Below, piece after piece: positions 11,751 through 24,500 of a stretch of DNA of 64,000 bases (its first letter is position 1; each line of letters begins with the position of its first letter). This DNA comes from Daucus carota subsp. sativus (lineage: Eukaryota > Streptophyta > Magnoliopsida > Apiales > Apiaceae): the NCBI RefSeq assembly GCF_001625215.2, contig NC_030383.2, positions 47,612,380 to 47,676,379 on the forward strand. Reading direction: 5' to 3'. The notes below the pieces were generated by a model. That model made no database searches, was not told the DNA's origin, and saw only the letters and a program-made list of their open reading frames with translations. The position numbers were made by a program, and so were the translations under genes.

Positions 11751-12035
11751 CTTTCTGAAACCGATCAGATCGTGGAACTGCCGTCGCCGCAACCCTGCGC
11801 CACCACCGCTACGAGGCCTTTTAACAAAAAGGCTCAAAGATCGAGTCTTTGCAGATGCACCATCACTCGGAGCATAAGGACTGAAAACAAGCTGGCGAGG
11901 ACGCCACGACACCTCGGAGCGTTTATCCCCTACTTCCTTACTATTACTGCAACTAGTTCCAATTTCATCATCAAACAACACCACTGTAGAATTCACCAGA
12001 AGATTACAATCCCATTCACATCCACAAAACCTCAA
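11709..12035 (-). CDS. Hypothetical 108-aa frame in the LINE-like element
   Basis: This is the only sizeable frame in the element's non-MULE part. It starts MRFCGCEWDCN and holds a Ser/Arg-rich middle (KRPRSGGGAGLRRR), then stops in the tandem-repeat zone. GC content is higher than in the surroundings, as in a true plant first exon. No domain is recognised. It could be the start of a captured gene or a remnant of a LINE ORF1. Confidence 0.3.
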   Translation of the reverse strand: MRFCGCEWDCNLLVNSTVVLFDDEIGTSCSNSKEVGDKRSEVSWRPRQLVFSPYAPSDGASAKTRSLSLFVKRPRSGGGAGLRRRQFHDLIGFRKEALIGSLGVYFAS

Positions 12036-12855
12036 ATGAATTCACAATACCGCAAGTTTAAACATAGATCCATCATAAATTAAAATGAATAGAATAATTA
12101 AAAAATTTATAGGATTGAGAGGAAAATAAATGTAAGACAGTAATCGCCGCCGATCAGAATTGCACAAAGTGATCGGAGCCGGATTGACGGCGAGATGATC
12201 GGAATCGGCAATTAAAGACGCCGGAGAGGATCGGCGCTTGCACAAAGAAAACAGTATCGGAGAGAGATATAAAAAAATTGGGAAAAATCTCAAAATGGTC
12301 ACTGAAGTCAACCTGTAGTATCAAAATCTTGATTGTACTTAACGGGGTCTCATCTGTACCACTTTAGTAACGGATAATGACTGTGTCGTTAGTTTGACCG
12401 CTTGACCAAACGGGAAGTTGACGTGGCGGACGTTTGTTTGACAGAGTGGCTGATTGGCAATACGTGGCGAGTGACTCAGCTCGCAACGGTCACAGATTTC
12501 TAACAAAATAAAAAGAAAATACAATAAACAAAAAAACAAAAAGAAAAAACATCAAACAATAAAACATATCAAAACCCATTACCGAAGCCGACTCATTTCA
12601 AATTGGGGATTAGAGCTGGAGATAAACCCTAATTGAAGAGAAACCCTAATCTTGCGATCGCTGGAGTAGTTCGAGTTCGTAGTTGGTTCCAATCGTCTCC
12701 AAGTGAAGAGGTATGTTCAATCGAATCTTAATATCACTTATTGAACTCGAACTGATGTGTAGATTAGTATGTATGTGTAGTATTCATGTGATTTACATGT
12801 GTAGATTAGTTTGTATTTGCTACTTAGTTGTTTCAATTTATATGCATGTAACAGT

Positions 12856-13380
12856 ATGGATTCGAAGGTGTCTGTACATGTACACCACCATGGTGATTTC
12901 ACACCCCATCCTAATGTCAAGTATGTTGGTGGTGAAGTAGATGTTATAGAGGATTTCGACACTGATTTGCTATGTTTTAGAGATTTGGATGAGTTTGCTG
13001 CTAGCTATAAGTATGACCCCAGTGATTTAGTGTATTTTAAAAATGATGGGAGAACATTTAAGAGTGGTTTAAGATTGTTGTTTGATGATAACACAGTGAG
13101 AGAGATGGTAGAGATTTCAAGGCCTTTAGGTCGAATTGATCTTTATGTAGATCATTATGAACTAGATGAGGTGATTGATGGCCCTCAAAGACAAACAGGA
13201 GAAAATGAGGCTGCTGAAAATGAGGGAGGAGAGGATGAGCCTGCTGAAAATGAGGGAGGAAAGGATAAATTCAGTGATGAAAGTCACCCATCTGATCCTG
13301 AATATGATGTAGAAACAGATACTGATGACTCTGATGAGGATAGCCTATATGATGAATTTGGTTCTCAAGTCTCCTTCTGA
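12856..13380 (+). pseudogene. MULE transposase N-terminal piece (PB1-like domain)
   Basis: Starts at MDSKVSVHVHHHGDF right after a TGTAACAG acceptor-like site, so a 5'-UTR intron is likely. Residues 5-95 carry the NxKYVGGEVDVIEDFD and RPLGRIDLYVDH pattern of the PB1-like N-terminal domain of plant MuDR transposases. An acidic repeat (ENEAAENEGGEDEPAENEGG) follows. The frame stops at 13380. The MULE catalytic (DDE) domain expected next is absent. Confidence 0.75.
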
Positions 13381-14975
13381 AGAGAGCATTTTGGAATGCT
13401 TGTATGTCTACATACCCTGCAGCACATACCAGGGCTATGAAAGACCTACAAAAACTATCCAAGCCTGCACATGAGCAACTTTCCAAGCTAACACCAGCTG
13501 TGTGGACTAAAGCACACTTCTCAACACACAGCAAGGCTGATAATGTTGAGAACAACATGAGTGAGTGTTTCAATAGCTGGATAATAAGTGAAAGTTATGA
13601 TGGATAATTTAGTCAAGGCTGATAATATGAATGACTGTTTTTATGGTTTCTAACATTTTGAAATTTTGTAGGTACATGTCCTTACTGAATATGATCCAGG
13701 ATATACACTTCAAGTTGCTGACAAGAATTAGAGTTAATAGAGATGCTATGATTAGGTATGACTCACCCTTGTGTCCTAAGATTAAGAAGAAGCTTGATGT
13801 GCTAGTCACTAAATCAAGGGATTGGAGAGCAAGCTGGAATGGTGCAACAGCCTACTCAGTGAAAATGGGCACCAGAGTTGTTACAGTTGATCTGGATGCA
13901 AGGACCTGTGATTGCAGAGTCTATGACTTGACTGGTATTCCTTGTGAGCATGCCATTGCAGCAATCCATGACAGAAGACACTCTCCACTGGATTATGTAT
14001 CTGATTTTTACAAGAAAGAAAAGTTTTTGGCATCCTACAGCTTCCCTCTTGAGGCCTTGAAGGGTGAGGAGTTTTGGGAGACACATTCTACTGATGAACT
14101 ACTTCCACCAGATCTACCTAAAAAATTGAGGAGAAGACCAAAAAGGATGAGGAGGAAGGAGACTTGGGAGGGTGGAAATAGGTCACAACCATCAGAGTCT
14201 GGGCCTACTCTTCAGAGGTATAGCAATAAAAGAATCATGCATTGCAGCTTGTGTGGAGATGCAGCTCACAGGAAGTCAAATTGTCCCTCCAAGAATGGAG
14301 TGCCTGATGAGGAAGGAGATATAAGGGATTTTGAGCAAGGTCAATCCTCAGTGAAGAGCTCTGCAGATGTTGTGAAGAAGAAGAGCAGTAAGGAGTTGAG
14401 GAGAAAGAAACTTCAAACAAGGAAACAAGTCAAAAAAACTGTTGTGGTTGAACAACCTAATGGTGAAGGTGAGGTGCCAGTTCAAAGTGAGGCGCTAGTC
14501 CAAGGTGAGGTGCCAATTCAAGGAGGAGTTCAAGAACATGTGACCAGCAGTGGTGACAAAACAAAGGCTCTGAAGAGACAAAAGCTTCAGGTTAGGAGGA
14601 ATGTGAAGAAGGTAGAAAAGGCTCAAGAAGATGAAGCAGCTGTGGGAACTCAAGAGGAAGAACCAGTGGTCACTCAAGAAGTCCCATGGACTGAGGTGAC
14701 AATTCCTAAAAAAAGATTGACATTTCTTAAAGATGACAATCCTGCAGGTAAAGATTTTTGCTGGTGACAAGTCTAACGAATTGGAAAAAAATCTCAGGGG
14801 AGATGTGGGTCACAAAGCACTTAATATCACTCCACCAGAGGCATCCAAGTTCAAACCACCTAGGACCTCTGCCTCTGCTGCAGGAGTGCCTCCAAGGACC
14901 TCAACAAGACTCCAAGCCAAGAAGCAATTCAAGTTCAAGAACACTGAAGATGATCCAGTTACAATTGGAGATTAG
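13378..14975 (+). pseudogene. MULE transposase C-terminal piece (SWIM zinc finger)
   Basis: The frame from 13378 reads LKRAFWNACMSTYPAAHTRA, then WTKAHFSTHSKADNVENN and ECFNSW, the segment that follows the DDE core in MULE transposases. After a break near 13605, the frame 13631-14767 continues with a SWIM finger (CDCRVYDLTGIPCEHAIAAI) and a CSLCGDAAHRKSNC knuckle. A basic tail changes frame near 14755 and ends at 14975 (PPRTSTRLQAKK). At least two frame breaks plus the missing catalytic core make it non-functional. The joint near 13371-13380 is an internal deletion. Confidence 0.8.
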
Positions 14976-15346
14976 TTGGAGACTTTAGCTATTATTACTA
15001 TGCTTTAAAAACCCCTTCTCATTTTGGTACTGTGTTTTGAAGACTATCTGTACTTTTGTCTGCTTTAAAAACCTCTTCTCATTTTGGTTAAATGTTTATT
15101 ATGTTAGACAATTTGGAGGTTTTATGTAAGACATTTGCTATGCAATTTCAAGGGGGTACTTTTATTATGCTACGTTTATTATGTTCTGGTTGCTAGTGAA
15201 TCTGCAGGGGGGCTAGTTTTCATTAAACTTGCTTTCAATTCCATACAAATATTCATTACATACGGCAGTCATTGATTACATTCATCAACCACATTAACAC
15301 CACCACCTACCTGCCATCAACTCCACATCTACTACATCTACTACAT

Positions 15347-15908
15347 CTAGAACGACATTAACACCACTGCAAACAACAGAACACATACAAGCACACACAA
15401 TTTCAACTGCCTCCTAATCAATTTCAGATCAGCTTCAAAGGCCTTGTTCCCATCAATTAGTTGTAGCTTCTCATCCTTTAGAGTTCTTCTTTTCTCAATG
15501 TTTTCCTCCAAATCTTCTTCAACATGTTTCAGTTTTTCCTCCAAAAAAATCCTCCTGTGATTCAAATGTGTGATCACATCAAAAGCCCTTCCACTAAATC
15601 CTTCATCAATCCATTCGAAGAAGTGGCAGCCTTGAATCTCCTAATTTAATAGGAAACAAAAACAACAAATTAGACAAGAACCAACAACATAACATGAAAA
15701 CAATAAAAGCTGATATTACCTTAGGTGTTGAACACGTATAGAACCTTCTTCCAGGATTTTTGAGCGTCCATGAAGTATACACCCTAGCTTGTTTCCCACA
15801 AAAACACAGCCTACCCTCCCAATTTTTGACGGAATCACTCGAGCAACTCCCACAACTTTTGATGTTGGGGCTTTCACTCTTCATCATCTTCGGCTGGTAA
15901 ATCTTCAA
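15347..15908 (-). CDS. GRF-type zinc-finger, coiled-coil, membrane-tail protein carried by the MULE
   Basis: Two exons (15720-15908 and 15347-15640) join in phase across a 79-nt GT-AG intron to give about 160 aa. Residues 20-65 form a GRF zinc finger: CFCGKQARVYTSWTLKNPGR, FYTC, then GCHFFEWID from exon 2. A charged coiled coil follows (EEKLKHVEEDLEENIEKRR) and then a C-terminal hydrophobic segment (LKLCVLVCVLLFAVVLMSF). GRF fingers are generally nucleic-acid binding; the role of these plant MULE-associated versions is unknown. All metal ligands are present and the frame is intact, in contrast to the broken transposase. An alternative start is the Met at about residue 8. Confidence 0.72.
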
Positions 15909-16285
15909 CGAATTTAGGAGTTAATCTCGTTACCTTTGATTGCCCCCTTCTAGATGTAAGAACCCTAACTCTTTTCTTTACTATGATTTGTATGTCTCTG
16001 GGCTTTATATAAGCTGCTACAAATATATGGACGTTACAATCCACGTAAGAGTCAAAAGAGCCGTTGCTTTCCACTGTGTCAAACAGGTGAATGCCACATA
16101 GACACTTCTGTTAGGTCAAGCGGTCAACATAACGACACAGTCATTATCCGTTACTAAAGTGGTACGGAAGAGACCCCGTTAAGTACGATCAAGATTTTGA
16201 TACTACAAGCTGACTTAAGTGACCATTTTGAGATTTTTCTCTAAAAAAATTCCACCTCAGGACTCCTTTATAAGTGAAGGGATTT

Positions 16286-17186
16286 GAACAAGCAGTTTGG
16301 AAATAATTTTTAAATACCTAACGCTTCTCTTAAATTATTGTTTACATGATTAATGATTAATTTTGTTCATAACTTTTTTTCTTCACTTATCACAAAAGTT
16401 TTGTAAACGAAGTAAGACAACAAGTATGATAATATGGTTTTCAAATTTCATTCAACTTTAAAAATGTTCAAAAAGCCGAATAAAACAGACATATAATATT
16501 GAGCATGTTTACCGATCTTAAAACATATAAATACAAACTTATTTTCAGAAAAAAATCTATGTTTATAAATATTATTTTCTAGAACGAAATGTTTAGGAGG
16601 CGATTGACTTTTCTTCTTTGCTTTCTTAAAAAAAAACTTCTCTTATTTGCTTAATGAAATGCTTATTTTTTAAAAAAAAATTAGATATTTTTATGTATAT
16701 TTTTTAAAAATAAGAATATCTCCAACTATATAAAATCTCATTTTGCTAAAATTGTTAAGAGATTACATATTATAAAGATTGTATATAAATTACAAATTAT
16801 TTAAACCAGTTATATTTGTTGAATCTCAGGCGTTGACTTTTATTATCGCAATGCGAAACATTAATGTTTCAAATACCACAAGCTGGAAAAATAATCTCTA
16901 ATATCATTTGTTAACACAATTTCGTATAGCGTTTTTATATTAACCAAAAACGTTTTTTGTGTAGTTTTTGCTGGGTTAAAAGAACAAAACCCTATTCTGT
17001 GTAGCGTTTTGTTGTTGTTAAAAGAACAAAATGCTGTATGATCTCACGTTTTGCGAGGATTGAAAAAGGAACGTTATTTTGTATTGCGTTTTGCTAAAAT
17101 TAAAAATAACAAAACGCTAACAATCTAGCGTTTTATTCTAAAACTGGAAACACTAAATTATCTAGCATTAACAAATAGTATTTAGA
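16286..17186. other. Intergenic, AT-rich
   Basis: No gene. The part around 16830-17160 contains repeated TAGCGTTTT and AAAACGC words facing each other (for example GTAGCGTTTTGTTGTTGTTAAA and AACAAAACGCTA), suggesting a decayed palindromic element. No terminal duplication was found. Confidence 0.4.
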
Positions 17187-17566
17187 ATAAGTCCAATAAT
17201 GTCCTAAATTGATGTCTTAAGTTAAAATTTAAGGTATGTGGATGAAATATATGCTCCAACAATGTCCTAATGGTACCTTAAACGACTAGAACATCCAACA
17301 AGTGCCTCATTTTAGAGGCACTACTAACCATGTCTAAACCAATTTTCTCAATAAAATATTAACTTTCCACCATTTCAATGCATCTCTCTCCTTTTACTTT
17401 TTCACTTCCCTCCAAACCAATTCAAATAAATTATTAATTTAATAATAAGGCACATTTAATAAGGCATGTTGTTGGATTTCATTTATCAAAAAGATGTCCT
17501 AAATCACCAATACACTATTTTTTATTGTATTCATAGGGCACTTATTAGGACATTGTTGAACTTGTT
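17187..17566. mobile_element. Probable MITE, about 380 bp
   Basis: The left end reads AATAAGTCCAATAATGTCCT and the reverse complement of the right end reads ACAAGTTCAACAATGTCCTA, an imperfect terminal inverted repeat. AGGCAC-type words recur inside on both arms. No convincing target-site duplication is visible, so family and limits are uncertain. Confidence 0.45.
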
Positions 17567-18554
17567 CTTAGGACTTTTTTTCCCGAATTTTGTTATTTTA
17601 GGCATCACTCGTACTCCCTCTGTTTATTTTTATACGACGTTTTAGATTTTTCATCAAGATTAAAGAGTGTCATTATTATGACCTGTTATTCTTTACTTTT
17701 CTTTTTTTACCCTTGCCTTTGTACACATTCTCTCTTGGTTATCAGTAAGTTTTGTGACCATTGAGGTATTTTCACATCTCCAAAGGCCTAGTAAGAATAT
17801 TTCTCATACTCTATTATATACTTTTTTTATTATAATAATGAATTAATTATTTTAATATATAATTATTAATATAATCAGTCTTATAGATTCACAACGTATT
17901 ATAAGTTCCCTAAATTTGTAAAATTGATGTTTTATATTATTTAAAACATCATTTAATCGATTATATCTAAACGTTCTGAAAAATTATTTCTGAAAAACAT
18001 AATAAACACATAATTAATTAATAATTTTTAGAAAAGTAAGAAGAAACTAAGGCTTTATTTGGGAATTAGCGGTTAGCGGTAACTGTTAACGGATTGAATT
18101 AGATGTTTTGACTAACTGATTAGAATATATATTTTGATTAGCGGATTGAATTAGCGGTTTTTTATAAAACTATTTGGTAAATAACTGTTTGATTAGTTTT
18201 TTATAACACATACCAAAACCTCTAATCCAAAAAATTTCTCAAATCAAAATTCGATAACTATCAAACATGAACATTAACGGATTGAAATTGTCAAAACTCT
18301 GACACACGCCAAATCTCTAATTCTATCCAAATCTCTAACTTTCAAAAGGAGTCCGGACCAAAGGTGACCATCATGTACGGTCTGCTCGTTTGTTAAAATT
18401 GATTATCGAGGCCCATTGGTAAGACTAAGGTGGACCGACTCACATCCAACCATTCCCCGTTTCGCGCCAACCCGGATCCGGTTTGCCGCTCCATCTACAC
18501 TTCATATAAACAGAGTTTCACAGGGCTTGCTAGCATTCCCCACAGCACAAATCA
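17567..18554. other. Intergenic and SSRP1 upstream region
   Basis: Contains a lone Stowaway-like end (TACTCCCTCTGTTTATTT near 17611) without a partner, and a segment of AGCGGTTAGCGGT repeats near 18065 that resembles one end of a decayed element. The last 150 bp should hold the SSRP1 promoter and 5' UTR. No clear TATA box was chosen. Confidence 0.4.
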
Positions 18555-21500
18555 ATGGCGGACGGTCACTTATTCAACAATATCTCTCTCGGAGGCCGTG
18601 GCGGCACTGTAAGTCTCTCTCTCTCCAGTTTCTTCTATTTGCCTCTTTGCTTTCGATTATATCTTGTCTATGCCGTATATCAGTCTCTAATTAGGTTATT
18701 ATATCTTTACTGTAACCCTAATTAACGCCAAACTAGCTACATGTCTATATGTTTTATACAATCAATTTGTAATATTTTGTGCAAGGGTTATATCTAGGGT
18801 TTGCATATACTTGTCGATTAAAATATGATTGATTAGGATTTCTGATATTTTTATGTATTTTATTTTTATTAATCGTTTTAGGGTTAAAATGGTTCCTCCT
18901 CCAGGTTTCGAGACATGTTATTTACCTATCTTGTATTTATATCTGAATTGTAATCCGAGGAGAACATTTGTTCTGAGAATTTGCTGTATCAAAATATTTA
19001 GAATTGTAACTTTTTATGATATTTTAGATGCAATTTTCAAATTAGTGAAATTTTGTGTGTTGTTTGCTTCAGAACCCGGGGCAACTCAGGGTTTATTCAG
19101 GCGGTATAGTGTGGAAGAAACAAGGAGGTGGAAAGGCTGTGGAAGTGGACAAGTCTGATATATCCGGGCTTACATGGATGAAGGTTCCACGGACTAATCA
19201 GCTTGGTGTTATAAGTAAGGAAGGGTTGAAATACAAATTTACTGGATTCCGTGACCAGGTATGGTTACTCTTATTCCTCTCTCCTCTTTTTGGACTTGCA
19301 AAATATTCTTTTAATGTTTTCGGCAGTTACATTGAAGTTTTTTGGTATGAATAACATAATACACCACATTACCTTGTTGCTATTTCTTAAACTGGTTGGT
19401 GTTGTTTTGAATTTGTTAGTTTTTGGTATGAGTCAATAGTAACATGATACACCACATTGTAACCATGTTACTATTTGCTGAAGTGGACGGGGTTGTTTAG
19501 TTCTAACAGTCAATGACCCACTTGTCTAAAATAAAGCAGTTGTTATTCAATTTACTCCAAGTCCTAATGTGCTTTCAGACCGGAGTAATCTGTCTTCAAG
19601 CCTGATATTATATGGAATATTAAGCTATCTTTTCTTTTCCTTGATCTCTTGCATTTCATTGTTTGTCTATGAAATCTTAACTTTATCTTCAGCATGCTAA
19701 TTGGAACTTTATCAAAAAAAACAAAAAAAACCCTTAGTAATGGAAGTAAAGAGTTGCACCTTCAAGAGTTTTACCATCAGATCTGAATTGGATTTGATAG
19801 AAAATCCAACAGAAATTGCTACACATATAAATGAATTAGGAAAGAAATCCATTTGAAAACTTATTTATCTCCAATTCAGGTGTTGCAAACCAATGTTACA
19901 TATGATAGGGTTTTATTCGAAATGGGGAACAAAATCGTATATGTAGAACATTAGTCCTAGTGAATCCGGTACAATAGAACGTACGGGTACGGTGAAAATC
20001 TATATTCATATATATAATTTCCATTATAGTATACAATTTTAATTGATAATATACACATTTATTGATTTTTTTCGAACGAAAAGACATTTATTAATGAATA
20101 AAAGATAAGCATATGTTGATAAAATTGTTTATGGCACAAGTATTACAAATTGACTGATTTATTCAGTAAGTGGGGCTGTTCTTTGTTTTTTTCTTTGCTT
20201 TCCATCTTTCTGCATGCATAATTTACTTATCATATGACATAGACATGGATCTATTGTTCAGAACAAGAATCAAGTGTGTTCTTGCGGGTCGTCACTTCCG
20301 GCGATCTGGGTTGCGACCCACGTTCCTTGTTTCCATGTGCAAACTCATAAAAATGCTAATAATCGTTACAAAACATATGTTCTCTCTTGTCAACTTGTTT
20401 TATTTGTTTAACGGGTATATGTTAATAAACCATACTAAGAATAACTAATAAGCCATATCTGCTCCTGGTGTTTTATGTAGTCTATACATCTTTGTACTGC
20501 GAATTTGTCAGCCTGTAGGACTCTTACCAGTGGGGGGACAGGAGAGAACAAACTAGAATTGGGATGATGCTATTACATTATTGTTAGAATGACTCTTTTT
20601 TGTTTTGCAGGATGTGTCTAGCCTCACTAGTTTTTTTCAAACTTCATGTGGCATAACACCTGAAGAAAAACAACTGTCTGTTAGTGGCAAGAACTGGGGA
20701 GAAGTTGACCTGAATGGTAAGTATGTTATTATTACTCAGCTTCCGCATTTTACTTTGTATTTGATGATGAAAATGTTTTTTTATTTAATTATGTCAATCT
20801 CTTCACTGAAATTTTTATTTATGATGGTTACCGTTACATTCTGCAGAAAACTTTGTTTTAGCTAACTATATTCGGTTTGTTTCGTTTTATTCAATTGTTA
20901 AGATTGGTGATTTGCATTCCTATAATGATTTCTGGGTTTTTACTATAATCCTTCCTTAACTTCAAAACATTGTTAGTCTTATATAATGCATACCTATTAC
21001 TTTAATTTCACTTGATCCTGTATTGTATTCACTAAGTAATTCGATACTTTGAATTTACCCGCTCTCGTGACTTGCTTTTTCTGTTAGGCAACATGCTTAG
21101 TTTTCTAGTTGGCTCAAAGCAAGCGTTTGAGGTATCCTTAGCTGATGTATCCCAGACACAACTTCAAGGAAAAAATGATGTCATGCTGGAATTTCATGTC
21201 GATGACACTACAGGGGCCAACGAGGTTTATTTAATTTTACTTTATTTGTATATAGTTATGGATTTTTATATATCAGACTAAAGTGTTAATTTTTTTTCAT
21301 GGCTTGTCCTTGTAATTCATTCACTTTGTCAAAGTTCATGTTTTTTATAATTAATACTAGTCAGAAGTTAAAAGTATGTTTCCCCAATTAAACTATTTTT
21401 CATCATGAATGTACTGTATTTTAAGGGGTTGTTCTCACTGTTCTATTTAATCTATTATGGGGGTTTTAATCAAATAACTTCATGCTACAATAAGATGTCA

Positions 21501-24500
21501 GTTGAATCCATGTAAGTTGGGCAAAGTTAGTCAACTAGTCGGCCACAAACCAACTTGCAATGTTTAGCTTTTACTTTATACGTATGTGTATGGCACTCTG
21601 CCCTTGTATGCTCGTCTTTGTTTTTTATTTTAATTCACGCCTTAGATGTTTTGATCATCATTGTATTATGATTACAGAAAGATTCGTTGATGGAGATAAG
21701 TTTCCATATACCTAATTCCAATACTCAGTTTGTTGGTGATGAAAACTGTCCTCCAGCTCAAGTAAGTTTTTTGCTACCTGTATATAGTTTAACCTTGCAG
21801 CATTTATTTCATTTCACAGTCAGTGTCATGGGTACTATATGTATAGGTCTTTCGCAATAAGATTGTGTCGATGGCTGACGTCACACCAGGAGGTGAAGAA
21901 GCTGTTGTCACTTTTGAGGGGATTGCCATCCTTACTCCAAGGTATGTCTCTAATCTTTACCATAATCTGCAATAGATTTAGTTTCACTCTATCTTTATTC
22001 TTTCTGGTCCTATATGATAAATATCTTATGAGGGTGCTGGTTTTTGCAGGGGTCGCTATAATGTTGAACTTCATCTTTCATTTTTAAGGCTTCAAGGGCA
22101 AGCCAACGATTTTAAAATCCAATACAGTAGTGTTGTTCGCCTCTTTTTACTGCCCAAGGTGTTTAGTCTTTACTTTGTTACAATACCTATAATGTTTATT
22201 GAGTGCATTTTGAATATTGAATTGTACTTCTAGTTCTATACTATTCACAAGCTAATGGTGTGTTTCACTTTCTCCTTTGTTGTGGCAGTCTAATCAGCCA
22301 CATACTTTTGTTGTTGTTTCTCTTGATCCACCTATCCGTAAAGGCCAAACGTTGTACCCACATATTGTTTTGCAGGTATTGTTACTGATGATTAGCATCA
22401 TGATAGATGCTAAATTGTTGTTAGATACCTTTCTTTAGTTGTATGCTCGTTCAGTAACTTTGTTTATTTACACAGTTCGAGACAGATTATGTTGTGGAAA
22501 GCACATTGTCACTAAGTGATGATCTCTATAATCACAAGTACAAAGACAAGTTGGAACCAACATATAAGGTAATGAAATTTTTTACCATGTAATATTATAG
22601 GTTTAAATTATTTTGGAATATGCAAGGAGACGAGGCTGGTGTTTGGTTACATGTTTTGTAAAAAAATAGCACTTCTGTTTTTTATGCACAAACAGGCTTT
22701 TATTTGTCCAAGCAATAATGACAGTATCATAGTTGAAGTTCGAATTTTTATCAGTATCATATGCTGCATTTTTATATATTCTTTCTTATCAGGGGCTGAT
22801 TCATGAAGTTTTCACTATGATATTACGGGGTTTGTCTGGTGCCAAACTCACAAGACCAGGAAAGTTCCGAAGTTGTCAGGATGGTTATGCAGTGAAGTCG
22901 TCTTTGAAAGCTGAAGACGGGGTCCTCTATCCGCTTGAGAAGAGTTTCTTCTTCCTCCCGAAGCCTCCAACACTTATTCTTCATGACGAGGTATGGTACT
23001 TTTAGAAGTTGAATGCGAAATTTAGGATGAGAACTGTAATTGGTCTTTAAGGTTACTCGCTTTTAGCAACTGACCTGCTTGAGGGGTCAAAACTAAACTA
23101 TGATATTGACGTGTTACAAAACTATAATTATAGATTGATTATGTGGAATTTGAGAGGCATGCTGCTGGAGGGTCAAACATGCATTACTTTGATCTTCTGA
23201 TCAGACTGAAGACTGAACAGGAACATCTATTCCGCAACATCCAGAGAAATGAATATCACAACTTATTCGACTTCATCAGGTCAGTATGGTTTCTTACTGC
23301 CTACTCAAACTCAGGTGTACATTACTATTAGTGACCAACGTACTTTTGTTTTGTTCTGTATTTCTGTTTTGTTCTGTATTCCTATAAAGACATGCGCTGA
23401 ATGTTTTTTTTTCTCAAAAGTAAACATTTGAGATTTAGTGGTGGAGGTAGATAATGAAAGCTCAGAAAATGCAACCTTTGATTCTTTTAGGGGTGCTGTG
23501 GACCCAGAAAACTGATTTTGTGTCATGTAACATGCGGTTTTTCTAGTTACAAACACAAATGACGTGTTTCTTGGATTATGTGGTTTCCTTGCTTGTTTAT
23601 CTAGTCTGTTGTATGTTTGTTTCTGTTGTGCTGTTAATATAGAGTTTTGGCTCAAAACATATAGTTAGTTCACTTGTTTGGAACTTCTAATCTCCCTTAC
23701 TTTTTCCTGTTCGGGCTTATAACTCAATTCTGTGTTCTTTGCCGTTAACTTTTGTTTCTTGATTATTTTCATTATTTTAAACATAAATCTCTTATTTTTC
23801 CTACTATAATTCAATGCAGTTCGAAGGGTTTGAAAATCATGAATCTTGGTGGTCCCCAAGCTGCAGATGGTGTTGCTGCTGTTTTGCAGAATGAAGATGA
23901 TGATGCTGTTGATCCACATCTTGAGAGGATCAAGAATGAAGCTGGTGGAGATGAGAGCGATGAGGAGGTAACTTTAAATTTTATTATTCGATAGTCTTGT
24001 GGAAATATTATGTAATGTGCATAGATTACACAGATCTTTGGCAAGTGCATTGCAATTTTACATAGTAATCTATCTATGATATACTTCTTCAAATGTTTAA
24101 TTTGGCTGATCTATGTAGGATGAAGATTTTGTGGCTGAAAAAGATGATTCTGGTTCACCTACAGATGATTCTGGAGGAGATGATTCTGATGCTAGTGTTA
24201 GTGGAGGTGAAAAGGAGGTATATTAGTCTTCATTCTTTGCTTATTATTGGGGTTCACTGCCAAAATTCAGTAGTTCATGTGCGTGGCTGCTTATTTCAGA
24301 AACCTGCTAAAAAAGAAGCCAAGAAGGAGCCTTCGGCATCTTCCAAGGCAGCGGCAAGTAGGAAGAGAACGAAAGATGGCGAGGAAGATAGTGTAAAGAA
24401 GAAGAAACCAAAGAAGAAAAAAGACCCAAATGCACCAAAGAAGCCATTGAGTGCCTTCATGTTCTTCTCCAAGAATGAAAGGGAGGTTGGTATCCCTGAT

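Larger units (their letters stand above)
12280..16241. mobile_element. Mutator-like element (MULE), 3.96 kb, deleted derivative
   Basis: Long terminal inverted repeats of about 135-150 bp (12280-12428 and 16093-16241) start GGGAAAAATCTC and GAGAAAAATCTC. They share blocks such as AACGGGGTCTC and GTAACGGATAATGACTG. The flanking 10-bp direct repeat TAAAAAAATT is exact (12270-12279 and 16242-16251). Long TIRs with a 9-11-bp duplication define Mutator. The interior carries a broken MuDR-type transposase (+) and a complete GRF zinc-finger gene (-), arranged tail to tail. It inserted into the LINE-like element. Confidence 0.92.
11222..16270 (-). mobile_element. LINE-like retroposon interrupted by a MULE
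   Basis: A perfect 15-bp direct repeat TAAGTGAAGGGATTT lies at 11207-11221 and 16271-16285. Variable-length duplications of this size mark target-primed retroposition. On the minus strand the element starts near 16270, is interrupted by the MULE (12280-16241) and ends at 11222 in an A-rich tail (CAAAGAAAA). Without the MULE it is about 1.08 kb. Its 3' end (11222-11500) matches the fragment at 3745-4034. The 5' part looks like a pyrimidine-rich leader followed by a 108-codon frame (12035-11709). No reverse transcriptase is present, so it is non-autonomous or a retroposed transcript. Confidence 0.7.

Noticed and set aside
17609-17640. Stowaway-type terminus
   Set aside because: Only one end was found, with no matching inverted end or TA duplication within a few hundred bases.
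18045-18310. AGCGGTTAGCGGT repeats as a complete MITE
   Set aside because: No matching right end or duplication. Kept only as a note in the spacer entry.
23101-23140. Exon 10 of SSRP1 read through into intron
   Set aside because: Exon 10 ends at 22990 with GTATGG, and exon 11 restarts with [10 protein letters not shown] at 23134 in the right phase.
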